Positions 1-10,910 of a stretch of 64,000 bases of DNA are shown here, piece after piece; the stretch's first letter is position 1; each line of letters starts with the position of its first letter. The stretch spans positions 7,075,001-7,139,000 of the forward strand of contig CM037463.1 of NCBI GenBank assembly GCA_021014325.1. The letters run 5' to 3'. The translations under genes and the position numbers were made by a program. A model generated the notes under the pieces. The model saw only the letters and a list, made by a program, of their open reading frames with translations. It ran no database searches and was not told where the DNA came from. This DNA is from Plazaster borealis. Lineage: Eukaryota > Echinodermata > Asteroidea > Forcipulatida > Labidiasteridae.

Positions 1-57
1 ACCAAGCCCTATGGTGGTAATCTCCCTATTTTGTCAATATCTTTGTTCAGGGTTTGG
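1..57 (-). repeat. tRNA-like repeat flank, cut by window edge
   Basis: GCCCTATGGTGGTAATCTCC and CTATTTTGTCAATATCTTTG match the non-tRNA flank of the element at 19564-19690. The tRNA head would lie just left of position 1. Confidence 0.55.
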
Positions 58-1180
58 GGGGGGTGTACTAGTCAGAAGTCATACAACCTTATACTGCCGT
101 ATAGACACTTCTCACCGAGGTCACGTTTCTAAAGAAAAGCAGGAGGTCTGCCATGCTGGAGTACTAAATGTGGCTATCCAGCATTGTGTTTCGTAGCACA
201 TGTTCGTGCAGTTACAGTAACGGGTGTGCGTGACTTGAGTGTGTAAGAACTCCAGCATGGCGAGCAACAAAATAGTGACGTCATCTGAGAAGGGTCCATA
301 CAGTGAAAGGGTCTATAGCCAGGAATCACGCCCAGGTTACAATACAACCTGGGAAGTAAGGTGGATCACCTATGCTACAACTTTATTCTTTCAATAACAA
401 GAATGTATTCAATATACTTTTTCTTTGAAAAATTGTTTTTGCTTAAAGTTGACTCTAACTTCACGCTTTATTTGCAGTGGTATGTCCCGTTAATGCAACC
501 AGCCAATCAGAGTGCAGATAATAAGGACTCTTCTATTGCAACAGGGGAAACAAGTTGATACCAGATCACAGTCATCACTGCAGGACATTCTTGCACAGTA
601 AAATAAATTATTCATTTTATTGGTAATTGACATTGTTTTGATAAATTAAATTGTGCAAGGGGATCTTATACAGTGTATCAATTTAACTTTTCCCTGATGT
701 CAATATTGCTAAAAATATTACTAATTAAAAATATTAAATAAATATTTATACAGAACTTGCAATAATGCTTGTTGTATTAATGCACAAATTGTCGTTTGTG
801 ATGTCATGTTTTGGAAACTGTATCTTTCTACAAGACAAAAAACCAAGTGTGCATAAACTACATGTATTTGAATTTAATGCTTTTAAGCTCTTCAACTTGC
901 ATTCTGAGGTTTGTACACCATTAGAATAGATTAGTGTTGCCGCCTTGTGCCATTTTAACCTGAAATGAATCCTAAAACTAGTGAGTTTCATACATATGGA
1001 TTTTGTAGAACAAACCTTTATTGGTCATTAGCTTATAGGGCTTATGTCTAGCACAAGTTTCTTCAAAACAAGGCGCGCATGGAACCCACACAGCTCTGGT
1101 GTTACATACACTCTGTGGACATTCCTCTGTTCTGTGTACTCAAGAAAAAACATATTCTTCAACACTGTAAAAAAACACTG

Positions 1181-1448
1181 TGTGGACGTGTGCAAAGATT
1201 ATAGAGTGCAAAGGCGCAAGATGGGGAACTGGAGCTCTATCTTTTGTTAGAATGTAAAATACTCATGGGCGCCATTTCAGCAAGCAAATGTTTTGTTATT
1301 TATCATTGATAGCAATGGTCATTGTCTGCACTGATCTATTGTTGCATCAAAAGAGTTGCTTGCTGTAAATGGCGTCCAGTGTACATTTCACATTTCAGCT
1401 TGAGTTCCCCATCTTGCACATTCCACACTATAATCTTTGGACGTGTGT
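1181..1448. mobile_element. Hairpin MITE
   Basis: Inverted arms at about 1181-1291 and 1353-1448: GTGGACGTGTGCAAAGATTATA pairs with TATAATCTTTGGACGTGTG read in reverse order, CAAGATGGGGAACT with AGTTCCCCATCTTG, and CAGCAAGCAA with TTGCTTGCTG. The short loop has no coding content. Downstream of GPATCH4. Confidence 0.72.
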
Positions 1449-2946
1449 AAGTACACAAAGTGTTTCAAGTCTCTACAAACTGTGGACCTCTTTTGCCCAT
1501 TACATCCAGCATGAACAAGACACACAATGTGGCAACTGGTCTTCTTTCATGCTGGACTGTGTGCTGCAAGCTGGGTGTACTCTGGTGCCACACGCACCTT
1601 GACTAAAAGGATAGTCACACTGTCACTTTGTATATTATTACATAGAACTACATGAGGTGCATAACAAATATGAACACTTGGCCCAATGTATTGAAAAGTG
1701 CCTACCCAGTCAAGGTGCCAATTGAGTGTCCCCCGGATTTGTCTTAACAGCCAAACCCATCCCATGTTACATTGATGCTGCCATACTCAAGGCATCAACG
1801 TTTTTGTATATGATGTGATGGGGAAACTCTTTTCATGGTGACACATTTTAATTTGATTTCACATACAAACTGAAACCTTTTTGAAACATGTCTTATCGAT
1901 GTTTCAATGGTGTCTGCAAGCAGAGTAATTTTGTGTCCGAATTAGCTGAAGCATCGAATGCTAGGGTTGTAGCTATGCTTAACGGCGCCGATTGATCTAA
2001 CCGGTACTAGCTTTGGACAACCAGGACCGAGAGCAAACTAATGAACTCCAACTGCCACAAAATGTGTGGGTTTTTTTTTATATCATGGAGAAACACAAAT
2101 TTGTACAGTTCAGATAACCATTCAAAATTTCACTCATTGCATTAATAGCCTTCGAGAAAGACTCCGCTAAGGTTGAAAAGTCAGGCCATTAACAATTTGT
2201 TTGCATTTATACCATGGGTTCTTTTGGTTTGTAAGCAGTTTGCAACAGCTTATTCTATTTTCTCAAAAACTTCAGTTGTAAAGGCCTCAACATGCAGACC
2301 ACATTGCGATCACGATGCCCACCACGCACACTACACATCCCAGCATGAGCATGATCTGAGCAACACACAGACGCAGTCAAATTTTTTCCAATAATTCATT
2401 GACTGGTCTTCATTATCTCGTTACTTTGAATGCTACAATGAAGGCTAGAGCTGCACTTCGGTAAAATTAGCCGGCACCCAATGTGCCCTAGCTACAACCC
2501 AGTAGGTTGCCCATAGCAACAGCCTTAGCAACAGCTGCAGCAACAGCCACCAATTCAGACACGGCTTAACTTTCTGAGAAAATTTGAAAAATACACCAAG
2601 GTTATTAATCTGATGCATACAAGATAAACATCGTCACCATGTGAAAGGGTTTCCCAGATGAAATATGGGACAGCCATTTTGAGATATGGTGGACACAATA
2701 CTACGACACTTTTGGTTCGGGTAAATTTGTCTGTGTACATCCAAACCAAACAGTGCACTCCTTTAGTGTCCAATCTCAAAAAGGCTAATGAAATTGGTAA
2801 AGTTATTAACATTGTGATATAATGATCAAGAAATATCTATGTGTACCAGAATATTTGCGCATTCAGACTACAAAACAGTATCCCCATTTATGTATACATG
2901 TAAATACATAAAAATGCATTTCGCATAAGTTTTAAAAATAAAATTA

Positions 2947-2990
2947 TTTATTTCATAAGCTGATATTTTGTAGTTCATCTGTGTTTTATT
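2947..2990 (-). promoter_or_regulatory. Candidate GPATCH4 polyadenylation signals
   Basis: On the minus strand AATAAA occurs at 2990-2985 and again at 2952-2947, about 430-480 nt after the GPATCH4 stop. They lie just beyond the MITE that makes up most of the 3' UTR. They are the first canonical signals outside that element. No transcript evidence is available. Confidence 0.4.
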
Positions 2991-3012
2991 CAATTATTTT
3001 CCTTGAAGTTCA

Positions 3013-3409
3013 TTAAAGGGATTGTATACGTTTGGTAATTGGAACCCAGTTTTTGTTTCAATCCTATATAGTTGTAGATATATACCATAAAAATAACCTG
3101 TTCATTTCAAAAGGTGATAGCGTTTTTGAGATATTGCCGAAAATCTGGAGCGGTTATGTACATTGTCCACGCAGGAAGAATAATCTGCAATTGGAATACA
3201 CAATCTGAGAAACGTTACTGCAGTATTCGCTTCTCAGATTCAATTTTTGAGGGATAAAAAGTGATATCTTTTTCCATAACCGCAGTACTTCAAAGTGAAC
3301 AGTTTCTCAAAATGCATGATACTATCCAAGGCGTCTGTACTTCTTAACAAGTAAGTTTTTATTGCCATTCATTTTCAGAGTCATTACCAAAGGTATACAG
3401 ACCCTTTAA
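3013..3409 (+). mobile_element. MITE family A copy (TTAA-flanked)
   Basis: A 397-bp element bounded by TTAAAGGG and CCCTTTAA, with inverted termini around GTATACGTTTGGTAAT. Its inner hairpin is seen in other copies as ATCTGAGAAACGTTACTGCAG and its complement. TTAA at both ends suggests a piggyBac- or Kolobok-type target site (inference). It ends 13 bp from the GPATCH4 stop codon. Confidence 0.85.
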
Positions 3410-3422
3410 TACTCATAATGGG

Positions 3423-4305
3423 TCAGTGCTTTGACTTTTTCTTCTTAGATTTTTTGGATGTTTTTGTATCTGTACATTCATCTCCACCATTCCTGATATC
3501 ATGAGTGTACTCATCACCAGTCCTTGGGTCTTTCTCAGGTACAGAGTTACAAATCGGTTCACTAGATTTATTATTCTCATTTTCACAGACATCAACCGAT
3601 ACAATCTTTCTCCTCTTTTCCTTTTTCCTTTTGCGCTTCCTGTCCTGATCACCTCCGTTTTCTTCTTGAGTCAACTCGACAACATCATTCACAAAAGGTC
3701 CATTCGAATTGTCTCCACAGCTAGCATCTTCCTGTTTGTTCTTTAATTTGAGTTCTCTTCTTGCTTTTTTCGCCCGTTTTCTCTCCACAGCTTCATCGAT
3801 AGTAATGACCATAGTTTCACCCAGGTCTGGTGTATCATCATGACAGCTATTGGCTGATTTGCAAAGTTCCTCTTTCCTCTTGCTTTTCCTGTCTTTCTTT
3901 CGCTGTTTTTCCTCCCGTTGTCTATCTCTTTCACCGTCCTCATCACATCCACCGTCTTCCTTCTTAGTTTTATGTTTCTTTTCCTCTTCAGGTGTTCTTC
4001 CCGATACTTGTAGTACATTTTCCCCGTCATTATCACATCTCCCATTCTCAATATTGGCTTTCATCCTACGTTTCTTGTCTTTCTTCTGTCGTTTCCTCTC
4101 CCGGTGCCCTTCTTCTTCCGCATCTCTCAGTTTCTCCTCATCAACATCATCCTCTGTTGTTTGACTTTGATGTTTATCAGGGCGAGTGGGAGAGGGTTTG
4201 GCCAATTGAGCCTGGTGTTTCTTGTAAAGATAATTTGGGTAACCCTTCTCTTGTTCTTGGATTCGCTTCAGTTTCCCAGAGAGGGTCAAGCCGTGCCTAG
4301 CGCCC
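3423..4305 (-). CDS. GPATCH4: GPATCH4 coding exon 5 (Lys-rich tail, stop)
   Basis: The acceptor is gttgtag. The exon begins GARHGLTLSGKLKRIQEQE, the family's short helix after GRTAHK, then runs about 270 residues of low-complexity charged sequence to KKSKKKKSKH and TGA (3425-3423). At least three degenerate modules alternate a basic cluster with an acidic Cys-containing motif (GRCDNDGE, GGCDEDGE, ASCGDNSN). Long apparent ORFs on the other strand here are mirror images of this biased composition. Confidence 0.92.
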
Positions 4306-7300
4306 CTACAACATCAAGCAGTAGGAACCACAATTTAGACTTCCAAAACTGACTCACATGCCTGACACACAAATTTGATAAATTTAAAAGAATAAGATGG
4401 GGGTAACTTACTTATGAGCTGTCCGTCCGCCGCAAGCCTTGAAAAACTTGTCGTCAATATTCATCTCCTCCGTGTTGCTCTCTTCCTCTTCAGACGAAGA
4501 ACTGTCTTGATCATCTTGTTGCAAGCCCTCCGTTGTCAACGTGGCACTCCTGACAAAGCTGCCATACAGCAGCGGCTTCTTACCTGCATTCTTGGACTGT
4601 TTTCTGTTACTTATTGGTCCGTGGCTTGTCTCTTTACTTGTCAGTTTCACACCTTCCTATTGACATCAGGGAAACACACGAGTGAATTAAGGAGATCTAC
4701 AGTGGTCGTCATCAAAACGGAGGAAAAGTATTTAGCGAGGATGAAAAGATGGAGGGGGCTGACATCTTGACAACAACATCAATGCAAATTTCTGTTCAAC
4801 TTTTCTGTTTTGACACTGAATACATACATTTGCAAATTATTATCTTAAATGTTGGCTGTTCAATTGATGAAGTTGAATGACAGAACAGGGACCGAACATC
4901 ATTTCTTTCTGACACTTTGACAGCTTGTAAGGTTGGAGCAAATACCCAACTCTCTTGATTTATATACCAAGATCCTTCCTCACTCTAACAGAATCCAATA
5001 CAATATGGTAACTCAACACCCAAACTGTTATACTCCGATTATGGTGGTGTGGTGGTATGTCTAATCCCATTGTAAAGCATAATCAGTTTCGTCTAGTGCA
5101 GTCTTAAGTCCAACGGAATTAAATAAAACTTGCAGTTTGATTTTGATAGGTTGGGGATGTCTAGGATTCGGTTAGCATCTCCTCAGTCCGGAAAGGCTTC
5201 ACAACATTCCATTGGGAACTGTGGTGAGTGTTTAATGTCAAGGTAGTACATTTTACTGTTCTTCTCCCGACACATTTTATTATACAAACATGACTAACCT
5301 GGTTATTTTCCACAACTATGTTGTTTGCAGCCTTGTTGAACACATGGTCCCACCAGTGGTACGTAAACTGCTCCCCAAGATCATGCCCGACCTGCACATA
5401 CATTAAAGGCAAAGAAATAATTTTACAAAACAAGATACTGGACTGTCCCATTTTTTTTTTTTTTTTTTTTACCTAAACAAAACGGTCCTACTAAATACCG
5501 TCAACTCACTTCGTACCGTCAACTCACCGTCAACTCGCTTCGTACCGTCAACTCACCGTCAACTCACTCAATATACATTTTAAATCGACAAAAGAGGCAC
5601 AGAACTGTAAAGTATGGGCCAAAGGAGAATATACATTGGTTTGAAGTTAAAATTCTTTTATGAAAATTGGGTTTTTTTCACGCGAAAAAATATCTCTAAG
5701 CAGCATTGCCGTTGGCCGCCATCTTGCCTTCACGGAGCTTGGACTGTACCATTCATGTATGGGTGTGCAGGTAATGCAATTATCATGCCAACAGAGGGTG
5801 CCTTGCTGCAGCTGACGGCTGCACTGCACTATTATAGATCTTAAAATAAATTGTTTTATTTCTTACGAACGCCCTCTATTGGTGTATGTGTAATATTATC
5901 GCCCCTTTAGCGTAATGGTACGGTCCGCGCTCCTCTTAAGGCAAAATGGCTGCCGATTTCGTATCTGTTAATAAACAATTTTCGTTAACTTAAAATGGCA
6001 CATTTCAGACGTCTATAATTTCCAGCTGTTACATTAAATGTCGTTTTGACCAGTATTAAAGGTTCCATACTACTTCTATTGCGTTAAAACGTGTTTTGGG
6101 TGAGTTGACGGTGAGTTGATGGTACGAAGCGTGTTGACGGCAAGTAGTAGGACCCAAACAAAATAGTCATCACAACAGACTATAAAATGTACGTGTATTT
6201 TCTTCCTTATCCTAGCAGGTGTAGCATCAGGAACTAAATAAAAATGTAGAACCAAGAATGTGAAAGGGATTGGATTGGCGGAAGGAGGGTGGGGTTTTGT
6301 GAGAAGGGGAACTTACTCCAGCAGTATCGTGCTTTATCTTCACTTTGATGGCCTCACTGATGCCAGACTCTGTCCTGCCGAGTCCTTGCCCTGTAAATGA
6401 GAGAAGTACAAACAGATTGCAAGTTCATTTCCTATCTATGGTAACAAAAGTTTTTTTTCCAATATTTTCACATATTTGGTATTCAGAATCAGTCAAAAAG
6501 GTTGGAAGGCTGTACTTTTAGAACTATAAGGCTCCATGAGCCTTATAGGAGAGGAGCTACACATTTTGGGCCTCCGTAAACGCTATACGTTTTCAAAGTG
6601 GTCATTGAATGATAGTTCAACATTTTTTGATCTTCAGCCAGCAGTAACTTCAATTTTTCTTTGTACTACTCACCTAAAACTTTCTCAACAAACTGTACAA
6701 ATACAGTGGTGTTACAAAACACCTTGCCTCATTTCATCGCGGCGCACAGGCACCGCTGTTCACCACGCATAGTGCACAAATAAAGAAAATGCGGTGTGCT
6801 TCGGAAGCCTCTTGTAACACCCCTTTCGCAGAATAGTTGGTCTGCGCATTCGGGTTCAAGCGTTGAGTGTGCTTTGTTGACAGCAAAACAGCCGTGAGTA
6901 TTGAGTAATTTCATTTTTGGGGGGAGTTTTTCTTTTTGCATGTAATTCGGCAAAAGTGATATGCGCTAGATTTGTGAATGTAAGTACAGTTTGTTGAGAA
7001 AGTTTTAGGTCAGTAGTGCCAGTAAAGTACAAAGGAAACTGAAGTTAGTGCTGGCTGAAGACCAGAAAATGTTGAGCTATCAATCAATGGCTATTTTGAA
7101 AACGTAGTAGAGCGTTACGGAGGCCCAAAATGTGTGACTTTCTAAGTTCTATTTAAGGCTCATAGAGCCTTGCCCCTTATGTTCTATAGAAGTAGGAAGG
7201 CTGCAGTTATTATTTTCTTTTTTCATTACTAGTATTAACTGTTGTTAATTAATAGGTTTTTTTTCTTTTCTTCAAGTTGTGCAAATGGAAATAAACCAAA

Positions 7301-7867
7301 CAAACAAACAAACAAACAGTAGCCCCATTAATAGTGCCCTATATATGATATGCCGATTATTGGCCCTTGGCTCTCTGCTGGCTGGGTGTCACGTACGCGG
7401 CACTACATTATGAAAAAGTAAAAACTAGATTTTGTTGCCCACAATGTTCACTTCCTCATGCAATAACTGTGGTGTATGGAGAATCTCTAAGCCGACAGTA
7501 ACTACATGTTCCAACCTCATCAGCAGCCATTGTGTTAACTGATTGATCGCACAACTACATGTGATGCGCCGACACAGCGGCATGATATATTGGTAACGTT
7601 ACGCATCTCAACATACACACCCACACCCTGGAATTGTGCAATGGCAAAGCGCAAGCATTGCAATTTGGCAAAGACGACGACCCGTCTATTCAGTCCAATT
7701 TACAGACAAATCTTCTCCACATTAGGCAAGTGTACGGGGATATTTTGTATGATAATCCCAACTTCACTTGTTATTAAAATAACTAATCAACAGCAATACA
7801 AACCTGCTTGCCATCCATGTTTTTCAAGCTGTTTCTGAGCAAACGACGAGCACCTGTGGGCGGCCAT
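3423..7867 (-). CDS. GPATCH4: GPATCH4 (G-patch domain protein 4), complete, 5 coding exons
   Basis: Coding join on the minus strand: 7867-7804, 6390-6317, 5391-5299, 4656-4412 and 4305-3423 (64+74+93+245+883 = 1359 nt, 452 aa plus TGA). All four introns are GT-AG and the frame is kept throughout. The human protein is about 446 aa, so this is full length. Residues about 10-50 form the G-patch (GW..GQGLGRTESGI.EAIKVKIKHDTAGVGHD). The HWWDHVFNKAANNI block follows at about 57-70, then a central S/E-rich stretch ending FFKACGGRTAHK, then about 290 residues dominated by Lys/Arg clusters. From family knowledge, GPATCH4 is a nucleolar/Cajal-body protein whose G-patch binds and stimulates the helicase DHX15, with roles in ribosome biogenesis and rRNA modification. 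The Lys-rich tail fits nucleolar targeting. Recognition rests on motif order and exon structure, not on a search. Confidence 0.93.
4412..4656 (-). CDS. GPATCH4: GPATCH4 coding exon 4
   Basis: The exon is 245 nt (81 codons plus two bases), from EGVKLTSKETSHG through LLYGSFVRSATLT, a Ser/Glu-rich acidic run (DSSSSEEEESNTEE), to ACGGRTAHK. The family's LLY..FV..ATLT and AC.GRTAHK motifs are both present. The acceptor is tcaatag and the donor gtaagt. The split Lys codon is completed by exon 5. Confidence 0.92.
5299..5391 (-). CDS. GPATCH4: GPATCH4 coding exon 3 (HWWD block)
   Basis: This is a 31-codon phase 0-0 exon beginning VGHDLGEQFTYHWWDHVFNK and ending VVENNQ. The acceptor is tgtgcag and the donor gttagt. 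The HWW.(E/D).FNK.A.N signature follows the G-patch in this family and is the most diagnostic segment. Confidence 0.93.
5483..6155. mobile_element. Foldback-like DNA element with 8-bp target duplication
   Basis: A 673-bp element in GPATCH4 intron 2. Left end CGGTCCTACTA, right end TAGTAGGACCC, flanked on both sides by AAACAAAA (5475-5482 and 6156-6163). Inside the left end is an array of ACCGTCAACTCA and CTTCGTACCGTCAACTC units (about 5498-5570); a shorter inverted array sits inside the right end (about 6098-6140). An 8-bp duplication is typical of hAT elements, and repeat-filled inverted ends are typical of foldback elements. There is no transposase ORF. Confidence 0.8.
6317..6390 (-). CDS. 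GPATCH4: GPATCH4 coding exon 2 (G-patch core)
   Basis: The acceptor is tttacag before 6390 and the donor is gtaagt after 6317. Two bases complete a Gly codon, then the exon reads QGLGRTESGISEAIKVKIKHDTAG, ending in phase 0. It carries the conserved G-patch glycines (GxGLGxxxxG). The exon is isolated between two inverted-repeat elements (5483-6155 and about 6525-7181). Confidence 0.92.
6525..7181. mobile_element. MITE with about 180-bp inverted arms
   Basis: Lies in GPATCH4 intron 1. The left arm (6525-6711) and right arm (about 6980-7181) are imperfect reverse complements: GGGCCTCCGTAA/ACGGAGGCCC, TCTTCAGCCAGCA/TGCTGGCTGAAGA, AACTTTCTCAACAAACTGTAC/complement. Each end also has its own small palindrome (CTATAAGGCTC-cat-GAGCCTTATAG on the left; AAGGCTC-ata-GAGCCTT on the right). 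The centre is GC-richer and unique. Confidence 0.8.
7804..7867 (-). CDS. GPATCH4: GPATCH4 coding exon 1 (start codon)
   Basis: The exon runs from ATG (7867-7865) to a GT donor after 7804 and encodes MAAHRCSSFAQKQLEKHGWQA plus one base. The start has A at -3 and G at +4, a good Kozak context. The FA..QL.KHGW motif is the family's usual N-terminus just before the G-patch glycines. It is too short to show up as a conventional ORF and was found by looking for the missing family N-terminus. Confidence 0.88.
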
Positions 7868-7935
7868 ATTGTTGAAATTTCACCACGTGGAGAGGGCGCC
7901 CGCATGCGGTGGCTTCACGATATTACTTAAAGGTA
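7868..7935 (-). promoter_or_regulatory. GPATCH4 proximal promoter / 5' UTR with E-box
   Basis: Immediately upstream of the GPATCH4 ATG the sequence becomes locally GC-rich. It holds a palindromic CACGTG E-box (7884-7889) and CGCATGCG (about 7902-7909). There is no TATA box. CACGTG is the Myc/Max/USF site common at nucleolar and ribosome-biogenesis genes; regulation by such factors is inference. Confidence 0.4.
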
Positions 7936-9197
7936 TTTCTGCTACATCTATTATTCTGAGTAATTAATTTGTGTATTTTTGGGAACATTATGTTATGATT
8001 TAACTTTAAACTTATAGAGTGGGGACCAGCTTGTTTCAAAAGAACAAACCTGTTCTTGGCTTGTACATGGATTCCAGATATTGGTTTTTAAAGGGCAGGT
8101 ATTTGTATCAATATGGGCAAATATATGTTTTATTACAGATAAAACCCCACCCAACATTAATAGCTTCCAAACACAACCTCACAATGATAAATATGGTGAT
8201 CTCTCTCATACTATAGCACTCTCGCCAGGCCCATATTCACTAAGCTATAAATAAGACTTGCTTAGCAAAATCAGGTCACCAGCCCAAATAACACAATGAG
8301 TATCATTTGTAACGGGTGCCCAACTAATTTCTGCTTTGCAAGCAACTTTTGTAAAGCAACATTTTTTGCTCAAAACCTCTTTTGAAATTCATCTCCAGTA
8401 GAACAAAATGAGCGGCAGTGTGTGAAGTTAGAAATAATTATAAAACAATCAGAATCCCTATGTGGCAGGACTGTGTACAAACTTCTTCTGATAGCGCCCT
8501 CTTTTGAATCAGCCTCCTTCAGCGTATGTTAATTTCCCATTATGGGGGACAGAATCTCCGGGGGACAGATTTCCCTAGGCCACCGGGAGAAAAAGGGGGT
8601 GTTTCCAACTCCTCCGGTTGCAAATATCACTAAACAAAGAAACACCACAAAGCAGACTTGTTTATGTTCCCAAGAAAAGCCGTATAAAATTAATGTTTAT
8701 TTTTATACAAGAACATGATGGGACAAGATAGAAATAAGGCAAAAATGATTGAAATGAAATGATTAGAAAGGACAATTCTTAAAATATATTTTGTTGCACA
8801 ACATTTGTCAGGAGAATCACAACTGTTCACAAAGATGAGAAGAGTATTTTGAAAATGTCTCAAAGTCACTCATAATGAATCTTCTCTATTGACAATCTCT
8901 ATAATTATAGGATTGTGGAATTTCTGAATTGATTTCTATAAATTACTACTATTTATTTTACAACCTTGGGTGTGACTTGTCCAAAAAAACCCATTAACAT
9001 CAGAAACCATTTTGAAATAAAAACTATATCTTTAAATTACATCATTTACATGGTGGTAAAAACAAAAGCCCCCCCCTAAAAAAAAGAAGAATAATAATAA
9101 TAAAAAATAAATAAATAAATAAATAAAAACAAACAAATCTTGCAGATTTCTTTATCTTTGTGATTATATTGGACGGTGATTAGTCTCTTTCTGAATC

Positions 9198-9890
9198 GGG
9201 CCCAATTTCACAGAACTGCTAACAAGCTGGGAACCAGTCACAAACAATATACATTACATGGTGTTTTGAATGGTACCCTGAGCGAGAATTTATTATCAGC
9301 ATCATCGTGCACTCAGCAACTCTATGAAATTGGTATAAGATTCAAAACGATAAACTTTGGGAAGTCGTTTTGCTTCTTCTTACTCGAATAATTCACCCCG
9401 ACAACAAAATCTCTCTCGGCAAATTAATAAAAAAAAGTAATGATGTAAGGTTGTTTTGAGTTGGAGAATTTTAGCACCATCAAATTGGTACTTGTCAACA
9501 TAAAACACAATAAATAACTTATAAAAATGTTAAACAAAGAAACTGAAAATTATTGGATTTGAGTCCCTGATCATGTATCACTTCAATTCTTACTTATATC
9601 CTAGTGTAAAATCACAATGAAAGAAGTCAGAATTCACAAGGTACCAGTCTCATCTAGGAGTGAGCCTCACTCCGGTTCCCTTAGGAACATCAGGGCCCAA
9701 ATTTTAAAAAGCTGCTAAGCATAAATAATTGCTAAGCATAAACAAAAACTTGCTTAGCAGAAGCAGGTTACCAGCCAAAATACCGTGTAATGTACACAGT
9801 TTGTGACTGATTCCCTGCTAGTTATTGCTCAGCAGAAAACATTTTCTAAGCACCATTTTCTGCTTATCAGCTTTATGAAAATGGGCCTTG
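9198..9890 (+). mobile_element. Family C MITEs (two copies, TGCTTAAGCA type)
   Basis: Copies at about 9198-9335 and 9691-9890. The shared ends read GGGCCCAATTTCATAGAGCTGC...GCAGCTCTATGAAATTGGGCCC, and the interior has ACCAGTCACAAATGGTACATG and ATGGTATTTTGGCTGGTAACC. Both copies are diverged. Spacer between the two genes. Confidence 0.65.
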
Positions 9891-10649
9891 ATGTCATCAA
9901 CCATGATAAATCTTGGTTGCGTCATTCAGGGAGCCAGGCTCACTGTGTGTTTACTGTGCAGTGCACATTTTTAGAGGACATGGTTAGATGCAAACCATGC
10001 AATTTGACTCCCAAAATGGCAGACCACGGGCAGATTTGTATGTGACATCACTGCAAGGGGTTCTATATATATACACCTTTGGTTGCCAGCATCTTTGTCA
10101 TGTTTGGTTTGTGTACTACTGCTAGTACTAATGAATACTGATTCTTGAACACTCAAATGGGGCTCAGACTGTTTATGTCCTTCTAGCCTCTGTTTGGATT
10201 ACATTGAATTGAATGCAAGACCAACAATAAGATGGCTGCATAAAAGAGGTATTCAACAGTAAGTAAGCAGTGGTGTTCCGAAATAGCATATGTGGGTGGG
10301 TAGCTTAAAAGGAAGGTGCAATCTGGGGTGCGTTTTGGCGGCTGTAAGTAACCAATAACTGTTGCAGTCATTTGGCCAGTGATTAACCAATGGCCAATTT
10401 AACTGAGACAGTAATTGGTTACGACAGCGAAAATGCACCCATTGTTGTTATTGGTGTGTGTTTTTGAAGGATGATTGACTGCTTTCAGCAGGAATGAGAT
10501 TTAATGAGGGTGAACCTTTCCTGGAAAATGGCTTGCAGGCCTGGGTTCCCCCTTATTTCTCGACCTGAGAAACTCCCAGATGTTAACATTCAGGAAGTTT
10601 ACAGACTCTGTGCATCACCAGAAATAACAAACTACTGGTTTGGACAGAA

Positions 10650-10910
10650 TGAGGACAATTTCTTTCTCCCTTTTGGTGATTGCATTACTTCGTTCAAGAA
10701 AATTTGAAGGTGCTAGGAGATTCTAAGAAAGTCTGCAAATCAGAAAAATGTGGTGAGAAATGCCACGCCTGTTTGAAGACAATGAAGACAATTTCTTTCT
10801 CCCTTTTGGTGATTGCATTACTTCGTTCAAGAAAATTTGAAGGTGCTAGGAGATTCTAAGAAAGTCTGCAAATCAGAAAAATGTGGTGAGAAATGCCATG
10901 CCTGTTTCTA
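10650..10910 (+). repeat. Direct duplication, 2 x 133 bp
   Basis: A segment with GACAATTTCTTTCTCCC, CGTTCAAGAAAATTTGAAGG and GTGAGAAATGCCA(C/T)GCCTG occurs twice, 133 bp apart, with essentially one substitution. A recent local tandem duplication in the spacer. Confidence 0.92.

Larger units (their letters stand above)
1..3012. other. Region downstream of GPATCH4
   Basis: Holds a tRNA-like repeat flank (1-57) and the hairpin MITE (1181-1448). The rest is AT-rich unique-looking DNA. Small open frames have no codon bias or recognisable homology. No gene is supported. Confidence 0.6.

Noticed and set aside
3501..4352. Several overlapping open frames on the plus strand opposite GPATCH4, rich in Ser/Phe/Leu
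   Set aside because: They are the antisense of the Lys/Glu-rich GPATCH4 last exon. Purine-rich coding sequence leaves the opposite strand open by composition, and none resembles a known protein.
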